This document shows, piece by piece, positions 18,314-26,695 of a stretch of DNA of 64,000 nucleotides. The stretch is from NCBI GenBank assembly GCA_963786945.1, contig CAWBAO010000006.1, positions 124,001-188,000 of the forward strand, written 5' to 3'. Both the position numbers and the translations under genes were made by a program. The DNA is from JADKCZ01 sp963786945. Its GTDB lineage: Bacteria > Myxococcota > Myxococcia > Myxococcales > Anaeromyxobacteraceae. Every line of letters begins with the position of its first letter. Within the stretch, counting starts at the first letter, position 1. The notes under the pieces were generated by a model. The model saw only the letters and a program-made list of their open reading frames with translations, was not told the DNA's origin and did not search any database.

Positions 18314-19429
18314 ATGAAGACCACGGTCAGCGTCATCAAGGCGGACATCGGCTCCATCGGTGGCCACATCTGCCCCTCGGCCGGCGTGCTCGAGACGGTC
18401 CGGACGGTGGTCCGCGAGAAGGGCGCGGGTCTCCTGCTGGACTCGCACGTCAGCCACACCGGCGACGACGTGGCCATCCTCATGACCCACGGGAAGGGCG
18501 TCGGCGCCGCCGAGATCCACGGGCTGGCCTGGGACGCCTTCGTCGCCGGCACCGCGACGGCGCGCTCGGAGGGGCTCTACGGCGCGGGCCAGGATCTCCT
18601 CAAGGACTCCTTCGCCGGGAACGTCACCGGCGCGGGGCCGGCCGTCGCCGAGATGGAGTTCGAGGAGCGCCCCGCCGAGCCGCTGCTCTTCTTCGCCGCC
18701 GACAAGACCGATCCCGGCGCCTACAACCTGCCCCTCTACCTCGCCTTCTCCGACCCGATGAACACGCCCGGGCTGATGCTGGTGCCCAACATCGCCAAGG
18801 GCTTCCGCTGGCAGGTGATCGACGTCGACTACACGGAAGGTGATCGGGTCATCGAGCTGCAGACCCCCGAGGAGCTCTACCTGCTCGCGGCGCTGCTGCG
18901 CGACACCGAGCGGTTCGTCGTCGAGGCCATCTGGTCCCGGGCCACCGGCGACCTGGCCGCCTCGGTCTCCACCTCGCGCCTCCACAACATCGCCGGCAAG
19001 TACGTGGGCAAGGACGACCCGGTGATGCTGGTGCGGGCCCAGATGAACTTCCCGGCCACGGGCGAGATCCTGGCACCCTTCCAGGTGGGCCACTTCGTCG
19101 CCGGTGGGATGCGCGGATCGCACAACATGCCGATCATGCCGGTGAGGCAGAACTCCACCATCAGCTACTTCGACGGCCCGCCGGTGGTGAGCTGCGCCGC
19201 CTTCTCGCTGCACGGCGGGAAGCTCACCGGCCCGGTGGACGCCTTCGACCATCCGTTCTGGGACCGGGTGCGCGCCCACGTCTCCGACAAGGCCGTCGAG
19301 ATCCGCCGGCAGGGCTTCTTCGGCGCCGCGATGCTCCCCTGGTCGGAGCTCGAGTACACCGGCATCACCCACATCCTCGAGGCGCTCGACGGGCGCTTCC
19401 AGGTGCGGCGCGCCCCGCAGGCTGGCTGA
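18314..19429 (+). CDS. Class V fructose-1,6-bisphosphate aldolase/phosphatase
   Basis: A 371-residue protein of the bifunctional FBPA/P family, which condenses triose phosphates and dephosphorylates the product irreversibly in gluconeogenesis. Diagnostic segments: MKTTVSVIKADIGSIGGH, SHTGDDVAILMTHGKG, LYGAGQDLLKDSFAGN, ADKTDPGAYNLPLY and IAGKYVGKDDPVMLVRAQ. The last holds the Tyr and Lys of the aldolase Schiff-base site. The fold is typical of archaea and deep-branching thermophilic bacteria. Its presence in a mesophilic-looking myxobacterial chromosome is notable. Base use is like its neighbours, so any transfer is old. Confidence 0.93.
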   Translation: MKTTVSVIKADIGSIGGHICPSAGVLETVRTVVREKGAGLLLDSHVSHTGDDVAILMTHGKGVGAAEIHGLAWDAFVAGTATARSEGLYGAGQDLLKDSFAGNVTGAGPAVAEMEFEERPAEPLLFFAADKTDPGAYNLPLYLAFSDPMNTPGLMLVPNIAKGFRWQVIDVDYTEGDRVIELQTPEELYLLAALLRDTERFVVEAIWSRATGDLAASVSTSRLHNIAGKYVGKDDPVMLVRAQMNFPATGEILAPFQVGHFVAGGMRGSHNMPIMPVRQNSTISYFDGPPVVSCAAFSLHGGKLTGPVDAFDHPFWDRVRAHVSDKAVEIRRQGFFGAAMLPWSELEYTGITHILEALDGRFQVRRAPQAG

Positions 19430-19505
19430 GCGCCCCGGCGAGGCAGCGCCCCGGGCCGGCCGGCGTGCGGCAGGCCCCGAGGAGGCCGTGGCGGCGAGGT
19501 CGTCC

Positions 19506-20483
19506 TCACGGCTCGACGCGCGAGCGCCCCCAGCAGGCGAGGACGCGCCGCCCGGCCTCGGCCCGGGCCGCCTCGTCACCGTCGTCCCAGGTGGCCAGGG
19601 TGAAGCGGGGGGAGCTGGCCGGCGCCTGGCCGAAGGACGGATCGACCGGCACCCACGCCGTCCCCACCTGCACCTGGGCCCAGGCGTGCCACGACCAGGC
19701 CGCCCCCGACCAGGCGACCCCGACCGCGAGCCGACCTCGCCAGCCGGCGGCGCGGGCGCGCCGGAGCCAGGCGGCGGCCTGCTCCCGGCAGTTCGCTCCC
19801 TCGGCGCCCGGCGCGGGAAGCCCGGCCGGTGCAGCGCCCGGCGCGCGGTCGCGGCGGACCCCGCAGAAGGCGGCCCCCCGCCCAGGCTCCACGGGCCCGT
19901 CCACCTCGACGCCGAAGAGGCGCGGCGGCCGCTCCGGCACCGCGGCGCCGGCGTCGCGCACGAAGCGGGAGCGCTGCCCGGGCAGGACCACCTCCTCGGC
20001 GAACCCGTCGGCGCCGGGCCGGACCGACTCCCGGTCGGGCCCCAGCTCGAGCCGCAGCCACCCGCCATCGCGCCACGCGCAGGCCCGGAACGGCGCGCCG
20101 CTCAGCTCCTCGGCGGCGTCGACGCAGGCCGGGGCGCCGTCCTCCAGCCGCGCCGCCAGCACCGCCTCCACCAGCAGCGCCGGCACCGCGCCCGGCGGCA
20201 GCGCCACCTGGCGCGCCGCGCCGCCCTCGGCGACCCGGGCCGGGCCCACCGCCCGCCCCTCGCCGTCGACCTGCAGCTCCACGCGGCGGTGCAGCAGCCC
20301 GCCACCCGCCTCGGCGGGCAGCCGCTGGCTCGAGATCCAGGTCACGGCCCGGCCGGCCGGGTCGGGGCGGAGCTCCAGCGTCACCACGCCGATGGGCTCG
20401 CCCCCCAGCTCCATCCGGTAGGAGGCCCGCCCCGCGGGCAGCGCGGCCAGGGCCAGCGCCAGCAGCGCCCCGGCGCCCGTCAC
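19506..20483 (-). CDS. Exported transglutaminase-like protein
   Basis: A 325-residue protein with an N-terminal hydrophobic signal (ALLALALAALPAGRA). The C-terminal transglutaminase-core triad is visible: Cys in GANCREQAAAWL, His in WSWHAWAQVQ and Asp in VPVDPSFGQ. The first 200 residues are beta-rich and unassigned. Likely a periplasmic protease or crosslinker. The GTG start at 20483 overlaps the DedA stop (GTGA), so the two are translationally coupled. Confidence 0.77.
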   Translation of the reverse strand: MTGAGALLALALAALPAGRASYRMELGGEPIGVVTLELRPDPAGRAVTWISSQRLPAEAGGGLLHRRVELQVDGEGRAVGPARVAEGGAARQVALPPGAVPALLVEAVLAARLEDGAPACVDAAEELSGAPFRACAWRDGGWLRLELGPDRESVRPGADGFAEEVVLPGQRSRFVRDAGAAVPERPPRLFGVEVDGPVEPGRGAAFCGVRRDRAPGAAPAGLPAPGAEGANCREQAAAWLRRARAAGWRGRLAVGVAWSGAAWSWHAWAQVQVGTAWVPVDPSFGQAPASSPRFTLATWDDGDEAARAEAGRRVLACWGRSRVEP

Positions 20484-21106
20484 CGCCCCCGCCTTCGCTG
20501 CCAGAGGGCGCGGAGCATCAAGGCCACCACCACCACGCCGACCAGCGCCCCGGCCAGGCGGGTGTACCGATCCACCAGCATCACCAGCTCGTCGAGGTTG
20601 GTGGCGACCACCGCGCCGACGGCCAGCAGCAGGCCGTTCCAGGCCGCCGCCGAGATCCCGCCCAGGAGCATGGCCCGTCCCACCGGGACGCCCGAGGCGC
20701 CCGCGGCGAGGAAGAGGAAGCCGCGCACGCCCGGGAAGAAGCGGTTGAGGAGGAGCAGCCAGAAGCCCCAGCGCCGGTAGGCCGCCTCGAACCTGGCCAG
20801 CTGGGCCGGGCTGAGGAGGCGGGCCGCCGTGGGGCTGTGCTCCAGCCGGGCGCCGAGCCAGACGCCGACCTGGTGGTCCATCCACGCGCCGACGACGGCC
20901 CCCGCGGTGACCGCGCCGTAGACCACCGGCCAGGAGAGCTCGCCGTGGACCGCGTACCAGGCCCCCAGCACCACCAGCAGGTCGCCGGGAAATGGCGGGA
21001 AGACGTACTCGACGAAGGCGGCCCCGAAGAGCAGCAGCGGCGCCCAGGGCCCGGTCGCCTCGATGGCGCGTTGCAGCGCGACTGTCACTTCCGCGAGCGA
21101 CGGCAT
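20480..21106 (-). CDS. DedA/SNARE-associated family membrane protein
   Basis: A 208-residue polytopic inner-membrane protein. The characteristic DedA sequences are present: FVEYVFPPFPGDLLVVLGA in the first re-entrant region and NRFFPGVRGFLFLAAGASG with the conserved Arg in the second. DedA proteins recycle or flip undecaprenyl phosphate or phospholipids and need the membrane potential. Its coupling with a transglutaminase-like exported protein points to an envelope role. Confidence 0.88.
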   Translation of the reverse strand: MPSLAEVTVALQRAIEATGPWAPLLLFGAAFVEYVFPPFPGDLLVVLGAWYAVHGELSWPVVYGAVTAGAVVGAWMDHQVGVWLGARLEHSPTAARLLSPAQLARFEAAYRRWGFWLLLLNRFFPGVRGFLFLAAGASGVPVGRAMLLGGISAAAWNGLLLAVGAVVATNLDELVMLVDRYTRLAGALVGVVVVALMLRALWQRRRGR

Positions 21107-21160
21107 CGGTGCCCGCCATGCTAACCCGGCTCACCGGGGCGCGTGCTACGGTCGCGCCGC

Positions 21161-22327
21161 GTGAGCGCACCCCGCATCCGCCTCGCCGTCGCCGCCCTGT
21201 GCCTGCTCTGGCTGGCGCTGGGGCTCGCCAACGTGGCCCGCGGGCTCGGGGCGGTCGGCCCCGACTACTGGCGCTGGGCCTTCGAGCACCACAGCTACAG
21301 CGACCTGCTCACCCTCTACTCGCCGCGCTACCTGGGCGGCGCCCATCCGGTCCCCTACCTCCAGGACCGGATCGAGTACCCGCCGGTCCTCGGCCTGATC
21401 CTCTGGCTGCCGAGCTTCCTGCCGGGCGGGCCGTCCGCCTACCTCGCGGCCTCGGCGCTGTTCCTGGCCGGGTGCCTGGCCCTCGCGCTCTGGTCGCTCT
21501 CGCGGCTGCCGGACGCGAGGCCCTGGTGGCTGGCCGCCACGCCGGCGCTGGCCTACTACGCCTTCCTCAACTGGGATCTCCTCCCCGTGGCGCTCATCGC
21601 CGCCTCGCTGCTGGCGCTGGACCGCGGCCAGGCCGCCCGCTCGGGCGCGCTGGCCGCGCTGGCCACCGCCGCCAAGCTCTTCCCGGCCGCGCTGGTCCCG
21701 GCCACCCTGGGCGCGCTGGGCGCCGGCGGCCGCCCGGCGCTGCGCCGCTGGGCCCTGGCCGCCGCCGGGGTGCTCCTCGCGCTCAACCTGCCGCTGGCGC
21801 TCCTCGCCTTCGAAGGCTGGAGCTGGTTCTTCCGCTTCAACGCCGCCCGCGGGGCCGAGAACTCGGTCTGGCACGCCCTGGGCGGCCCGAGCGGCCGCTG
21901 GCTCGACCTGGCCTGGCTCGGCCCGGTGGCGATCGCCGGGCTGGCCTCGCTGCTGGGCGCCTGGCGCTGCGCGCGGCGGGGCGGCGACGGCGCCCGCGCG
22001 GCCCGGCTCGGCACCGCGCTGGTGCTGGTGGTCTGGATCGCCCTCAACAAGGTCTGGAGCCCGCAGTACGCGCTCTACGGCTTCCTGGCCGGGGCCCTGG
22101 TGGCGGCTCCCGGCTGGCTCTTCGCCGCCCTCACCGCCGTCTCCGTGGCCGACTACCACCTCGAGTTCGAGGTGCGGGCTCGCGACTGGGCGCCGTGGTT
22201 CGTCGAGACGCTGGTGAAGCCGAGCGAGCTGGTCCGGACCGGGCTCTGGCTGGTGCTGGCCGCCTGGATCGGCGCCGCGCTCTGGCGGGAGGCCCGCCGG
22301 CCGCTCAGTAGTCCTTCTGCCACATGA
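21161..22327 (+). CDS. GT87-type polytopic membrane mannosyltransferase-like protein
   Basis: About 388 residues with nine or more transmembrane helices. An early periplasmic loop carries YLQDRIEYPPVLGL, resembling the acidic active-site loop of DUF2029/GT87 polyprenyl-phosphate-mannose transferases. LNKVWSPQYALYGFLAGAL near the C-terminus is also typical. The GTG at 21161 is preferred because it gives a compact N-terminus before the first helix; a GTG at 21143 is the alternative. The 3' end overlaps the convergent tamB by 23 bases. Confidence 0.72.
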   Translation: MSAPRIRLAVAALCLLWLALGLANVARGLGAVGPDYWRWAFEHHSYSDLLTLYSPRYLGGAHPVPYLQDRIEYPPVLGLILWLPSFLPGGPSAYLAASALFLAGCLALALWSLSRLPDARPWWLAATPALAYYAFLNWDLLPVALIAASLLALDRGQAARSGALAALATAAKLFPAALVPATLGALGAGGRPALRRWALAAAGVLLALNLPLALLAFEGWSWFFRFNAARGAENSVWHALGGPSGRWLDLAWLGPVAIAGLASLLGAWRCARRGGDGARAARLGTALVLVVWIALNKVWSPQYALYGFLAGALVAAPGWLFAALTAVSVADYHLEFEVRARDWAPWFVETLVKPSELVRTGLWLVLAAWIGAALWREARRPLSSPSAT

Positions 22328-25300
22328 GCGAGGCGCCCCCGGCGCCGGCGTTGCCGTAGCGCGACTCCAGCGTCCAGCGCTGCGTGAGGTGGTACTGCAC
22401 GCGCACCTCGTCGGTGTTCTCCCCCTTCTCCGGCCGGGCGTCGAAGCGGCGCGTGTAGAGCACGAAGATCCGGTTGGAGAGCTGCTTGCCGGCGGTCACG
22501 GCGGTGGTGTCGAGCGTGAGGCTGTCGAGCGGCATCTTCTCGCCGAGCTTCTCCTCGAAGACCCGGTTGGCCACCGCCATGGCCGCCGCCATGCCGGCGT
22601 CCTGGGCCGAGAAGGCCGGCGTCGAGGTGGACGCGGTCGACGAGGTGGTCCCGCCCACGGTCGTCTCGGATCGTCCGGTCACGATCAGCATGGCCAGGGA
22701 GGCCTCGTCGAGCGGTGGCTCCGAGGTGAGCCGGAGGGTGGGCGAGCGGACGGTGCCCGTGACCGAGGCGTGGACCTTGGTGGTGGCGGTGTCGTAGTCG
22801 GCGGCGAGGTCGAGCCCGGTGTCGTCGAGCGGCCCGCCGGTGAAGCCGACGTGGCCCCGCACCACCTTGAAGAGCCGGCCCGCCAGCGGCTCGAAGGAGC
22901 CCTGGACGGCGTCGAGGCTGCCGGACACCCGGAGCGGCGACTCGGTCACGTCCCAGGTCGAGTCGGTCCGCAGCTCGACGTGGACGCGCGGCTGCTCGCT
23001 CTTGACGAAGAAGGACTGGCTGCGTACCCGGATGGTCACCGCCAGCGCCGGCTCGCCCCGCCGTCCCGCCCCCGGCGCGCCCGCGGGGCCGCCCTCCGGC
23101 CCGGCCTCCCCGTCGGGCGCCGCCGGCTCCCCGCCGATGACGATGTCGGGCCGATCCTCGAGCGGCTGCAGCGCGCGCGGCGACTTGCGCGGGAGCCGGA
23201 TGGCGCCGCCCTCGGCCACCGTCACCTCCAACTCGGCCCGCCGCTCGTGGAGGCGCCCGCCCAGCGTGGCCCGGGCGTCGATGGTGGCGACGTTCATGCC
23301 GGCGCGGGCGAAGCTGAAGTCGGTGATGGTGAGCGAGCCCGTGAGCCTGGCCTCGGCGGCGTCGAGCCCCTCCACCGCCACCCACCCCTCCACCCGGCCG
23401 TCGCCGCGGCGGATGGTGAGGTGGTCGAGGCGCGCCGCCTGCCGATCGAGCGTGGCCTCGAAGCCGAGGCCGGTGAAGGTCCCCCAGCTGGGCAGCGTCA
23501 CCGTCCCGCCGGCCAGGGCCGCGGTGCCCGCCACCCGTGGGGCCCGCGGGCTGCCGGTCACGGTGAGGGAGGTCTCCACCTTCCCGGAGGCGCCCCGCAG
23601 CACCCCCGGCAGGAAGGGCGGCAGGAACCCGAGGTCCAGGTGGCGCCCCTCGACCGCCAGCCGGAGCGGCGCCACCTGCAGCTCGTCCGCCGTGGCCTGG
23701 ATTCCCGGCACGGCGCCCAGCGTGCCGTCGATCCTGAGGGTGCCACCGTCCTCAGGCGCCAGCGTCAGGTCGATCCGGCTCTCGCCGTCGCCGGTCCTGG
23801 CCGTCCCCTTCAGGTCTCCGAGCGGCAGCCCGCCCAGCGTCAGCCCGCTGGCGTCGAGGGCCAGGGTGGCCCGCGGCGCGGCCAGCGTCCCGTCGCCGTC
23901 CAGCCTCGCCGTCGCCGTCCCCGCCACCGACCACCGCTTCCCGGGCTCACCGGGGATCGACAGCCGGGAGAGCTCCGCGTGGAGCTCGACCGGGGCCCGC
24001 CGCTGCACCTCGCGGTTGCCCAGCTGCTCGACCGGCGCCGCGACCGAGGCGACCAGCCTCAGCGCGGGCGCACCGCCGCTGGCGAGCTGCGCGGTCAGGG
24101 CGGTGCGGGCCTGCTCCAGCGCCAGCGAGACGCGGCCGTCCAGGGCGGGGTAGCCGGCCAGCGCCACGCCGGCCAGCTCGACCGTGACCGTGCCCTGCGG
24201 CGACGCCGGCGTCCCCAGGAGCGACGCTTCCCCGCCGACCCGGCCGTGGAGGCCGGCCGGGAGCCCCGCCGTCCCGGCCAGCGAGCCGAGCTCGGTGTCC
24301 GGCACCTGGAGCCGGCCGGACCAGGCTGCGTCGGCCAGCCGGCCCAGGGTCCGGCCCGGGTGGGCGAGCAGCGCGCCCCGGTCGAACGGCAGCTCGACGG
24401 TGGCCCGGGCCTGCTCGGCGCCTGCGCGCGTCAGCACCGCCGCGGCGCGCAGCGTGGGGCCGGTCCCCTCCAGCGTGGCGGTGAGCGCGAGCGGCGCAAC
24501 GTCGGCCCATGATCCCTCGATGACCGCCGCCCGGGCGTCGAGCCGCGGCGCGCTCGCCGAGCCGGCCAGCGTGAGCTCGCCGGAGAGGCGGCCATCCATC
24601 GACAGGCCCACCTGGAGCGCGTGCAGCATCGGCTGGACCGCCCAGCCGCTGAAGGCGACCCGGCCCGCCACCGGCGCGCCGGGGGCGGCGCCACCGATGG
24701 GCCAGGGCAGGTCGGCCGAGAGGTCGAGCGTCCCGCCCGTGGCGCGGTGGAGGTCGGCCTCCACGGTGGCCCGTCCGGTCTGGCGGCGCCACGCCAGCCC
24801 GGCCTTCAGCCCCAGCCCGCCGAGCGAGGCCAGTGCCCCCTCGGCGACCTCGACCTGCGCCTCCAGGGTCCGGCGCGCCGCAGACCCGGACACCTCGAGC
24901 GTCCCGCCGGCTCGTCCCTCCAGCCCGAGCGACGCGGGCACCAGCACGCGCGGCAGGTGGGACAGCTCCAGCCCGCTCACCTCCAGGCGGGCCAGGGCCG
25001 TGCCATCGGCCTGGAGCCCCCCGGAGACCACCAGCCGCTGCGCCCCGGACCTCAGCTCGGCCCGGTCCACCTGCAGCGGGTCGAAGGTCAGGGTGGCCGG
25101 CGAGGCCAGGGTCCAGGCCTGTCCGGCCAGCCCGACCTCCAGCGTCCCGAGCAGCGCCCGCCGCCAGTCCGGCGTGAGGGTGGCGCCGCTGCTGACCGAG
25201 ACGGTGGCGCCGTCGAGCGGGCCGAGCGCGGCCGAGGCCGCCAGCTCCACCGCGTTGCCGGAGAGCTTCAGCTCGGCCCGCCCGTCGGTGAGCGGGACCT

Positions 25301-26693
25301 CGGCCACCGCGCCGCTCGGCACCCGGAGCGCCAGGCCCACCTCCGGCGCGGCCGCCGTGCCGGCCAGCGCCAGGCTGGCCTGGGCCTGCCCGGAGAGCGC
25401 CGGGAGCGTCAGGCCCAGCAGCGCCGCCACCGCCGGCCCGGCCGCCCCCAGGTCGGAGGCCTCGAGCCGGAGCGCGCCGCCCAGGGCGCCGGCGTCGCGC
25501 CAGCGCCCCTCGCCCTCGAGGTGGAGGCCGGGGAGCGCGACGTCGAGCCGATCGACGGTGAGGTGGCCGCGGCTGAACGGGCCCGGCGCCGGGACGGGCC
25601 AGGCCAGCGCCCCGCGCCCCGCCACGGTGATCCGTCCCCGCGGCGCGCGGGAGAGCAGGCGGGAGGGGTCGAGCTCCGCCAGCGCCGCGTCGAAGCCGAT
25701 GGTGCGCGGCGCGCCGCCCCCGAGCTTGAGCGCCAGCGCCGCGCGGCCACCGCCGCGAGCGCCGCCGGGCCTTCCGCCCGGCGCGTCCAGCTCGACGGAG
25801 GCGGTGAGGCGCCGTCCGTCCGACTCCGCGTAGAGGCGCCCCTCGAGGTCGCCGGCCACGGACTGGCGGCCCGCCACCGCCGCGAGGTCCCGCTGCGACA
25901 GGGCCACCCGCGTCGCCGCCGCACGGAAGGTCTGCCGCGCCCAGTCCCACTCGCCGATGGCCTCCAGCCGGCTGCTGTCGGCTCCGAGCGCGAGCCGCTG
26001 CACGGTGAGGCGGGTCCCCTCGATCCTGGCCCCGAGGTCGATGGCCAGCGGCCCCTGCAGCGGCGCCGCCAGCGTCCCGGTCAGCTCCAGGCCGGCGGCG
26101 ATCCCGGCCGATCCGAGCCGCCCCGCCCCGTCCAGGCGGAGTCCGCTCACCTCGAGCCAGGTCCGCTCCCCGGCGCCGCGCCAGGCCACGGCCCCGTCGC
26201 GCAGCCGGAGCCGGGTCACCCGGAAGGTCCAGCCGCGCCAGGGATCGCCGGTCGCGGCCTCCGGCCCGGCCACGGCCGGCGGGCCTGCGGGGGCGAAGGC
26301 GTCGGCGATGGTCAGCCGGCCCCGGGCCCCGGGCTCGAGGATCACCTCGGGCTGGTCCAGCTCCAGCTCGACGCCCACCAGCCGCCGCGCCAGCGCGCTC
26401 AGCTCGAGGCGAGCCCGGGCCCGGGCCACCCGGATGACCCGGTGGCCGTCCGGGTCGACCAGCTCGAGCTCGCGCAGCTCGATGTCGCCGCCCGGCTCCA
26501 CCGTCACGCCGCCGAGCGTGAACCGGCCGGCCACCACGCCCTCGAGCGCGCCGGCCAGCCGGCCGGCCACCCACCGCGAGCCGGGGCCGGTCGAGGCCAG
26601 CAGCCCGGCGGCGGCCAGGGTCACGCCGAAGGCGGCCGTGACCCCGAGCAGGGCAAGGCCCGCGGCGCGCAGGAGCCGGCCGAGCCGACGCAT
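22305..26693 (-). CDS. tamB: Translocation and assembly module protein TamB
   Basis: A 1,462-residue AsmA/TamB-like protein, anchored by one N-terminal helix (residues about 8-33). It is followed by a long repetitive beta-rich body spanning the periplasm. TamB proteins form a hydrophobic groove moving phospholipid to the outer membrane and partner with TamA. The C-terminal DUF490 domain is recognisable, with AMAVANRVFEEKLGEKMPLD and the closing strands ending in SLMWQKDY. The start is 2 bases after the tamA stop. An Ala/Gly/Pro-rich low-complexity stretch (about residues 1190-1215) interrupts the body. Confidence 0.9.
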   Translation of the reverse strand: MRRLGRLLRAAGLALLGVTAAFGVTLAAAGLLASTGPGSRWVAGRLAGALEGVVAGRFTLGGVTVEPGGDIELRELELVDPDGHRVIRVARARARLELSALARRLVGVELELDQPEVILEPGARGRLTIADAFAPAGPPAVAGPEAATGDPWRGWTFRVTRLRLRDGAVAWRGAGERTWLEVSGLRLDGAGRLGSAGIAAGLELTGTLAAPLQGPLAIDLGARIEGTRLTVQRLALGADSSRLEAIGEWDWARQTFRAAATRVALSQRDLAAVAGRQSVAGDLEGRLYAESDGRRLTASVELDAPGGRPGGARGGGRAALALKLGGGAPRTIGFDAALAELDPSRLLSRAPRGRITVAGRGALAWPVPAPGPFSRGHLTVDRLDVALPGLHLEGEGRWRDAGALGGALRLEASDLGAAGPAVAALLGLTLPALSGQAQASLALAGTAAAPEVGLALRVPSGAVAEVPLTDGRAELKLSGNAVELAASAALGPLDGATVSVSSGATLTPDWRRALLGTLEVGLAGQAWTLASPATLTFDPLQVDRAELRSGAQRLVVSGGLQADGTALARLEVSGLELSHLPRVLVPASLGLEGRAGGTLEVSGSAARRTLEAQVEVAEGALASLGGLGLKAGLAWRRQTGRATVEADLHRATGGTLDLSADLPWPIGGAAPGAPVAGRVAFSGWAVQPMLHALQVGLSMDGRLSGELTLAGSASAPRLDARAAVIEGSWADVAPLALTATLEGTGPTLRAAAVLTRAGAEQARATVELPFDRGALLAHPGRTLGRLADAAWSGRLQVPDTELGSLAGTAGLPAGLHGRVGGEASLLGTPASPQGTVTVELAGVALAGYPALDGRVSLALEQARTALTAQLASGGAPALRLVASVAAPVEQLGNREVQRRAPVELHAELSRLSIPGEPGKRWSVAGTATARLDGDGTLAAPRATLALDASGLTLGGLPLGDLKGTARTGDGESRIDLTLAPEDGGTLRIDGTLGAVPGIQATADELQVAPLRLAVEGRHLDLGFLPPFLPGVLRGASGKVETSLTVTGSPRAPRVAGTAALAGGTVTLPSWGTFTGLGFEATLDRQAARLDHLTIRRGDGRVEGWVAVEGLDAAEARLTGSLTITDFSFARAGMNVATIDARATLGGRLHERRAELEVTVAEGGAIRLPRKSPRALQPLEDRPDIVIGGEPAAPDGEAGPEGGPAGAPGAGRRGEPALAVTIRVRSQSFFVKSEQPRVHVELRTDSTWDVTESPLRVSGSLDAVQGSFEPLAGRLFKVVRGHVGFTGGPLDDTGLDLAADYDTATTKVHASVTGTVRSPTLRLTSEPPLDEASLAMLIVTGRSETTVGGTTSSTASTSTPAFSAQDAGMAAAMAVANRVFEEKLGEKMPLDSLTLDTTAVTAGKQLSNRIFVLYTRRFDARPEKGENTDEVRVQYHLTQRWTLESRYGNAGAGGASLMWQKDY

Positions 26694-26695
26694 GG

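Noticed and set aside
22389..24512. Long plus-strand open frame opposite tamB
   Set aside because: Antisense shadow; tamB on the other strand has clear family structure.
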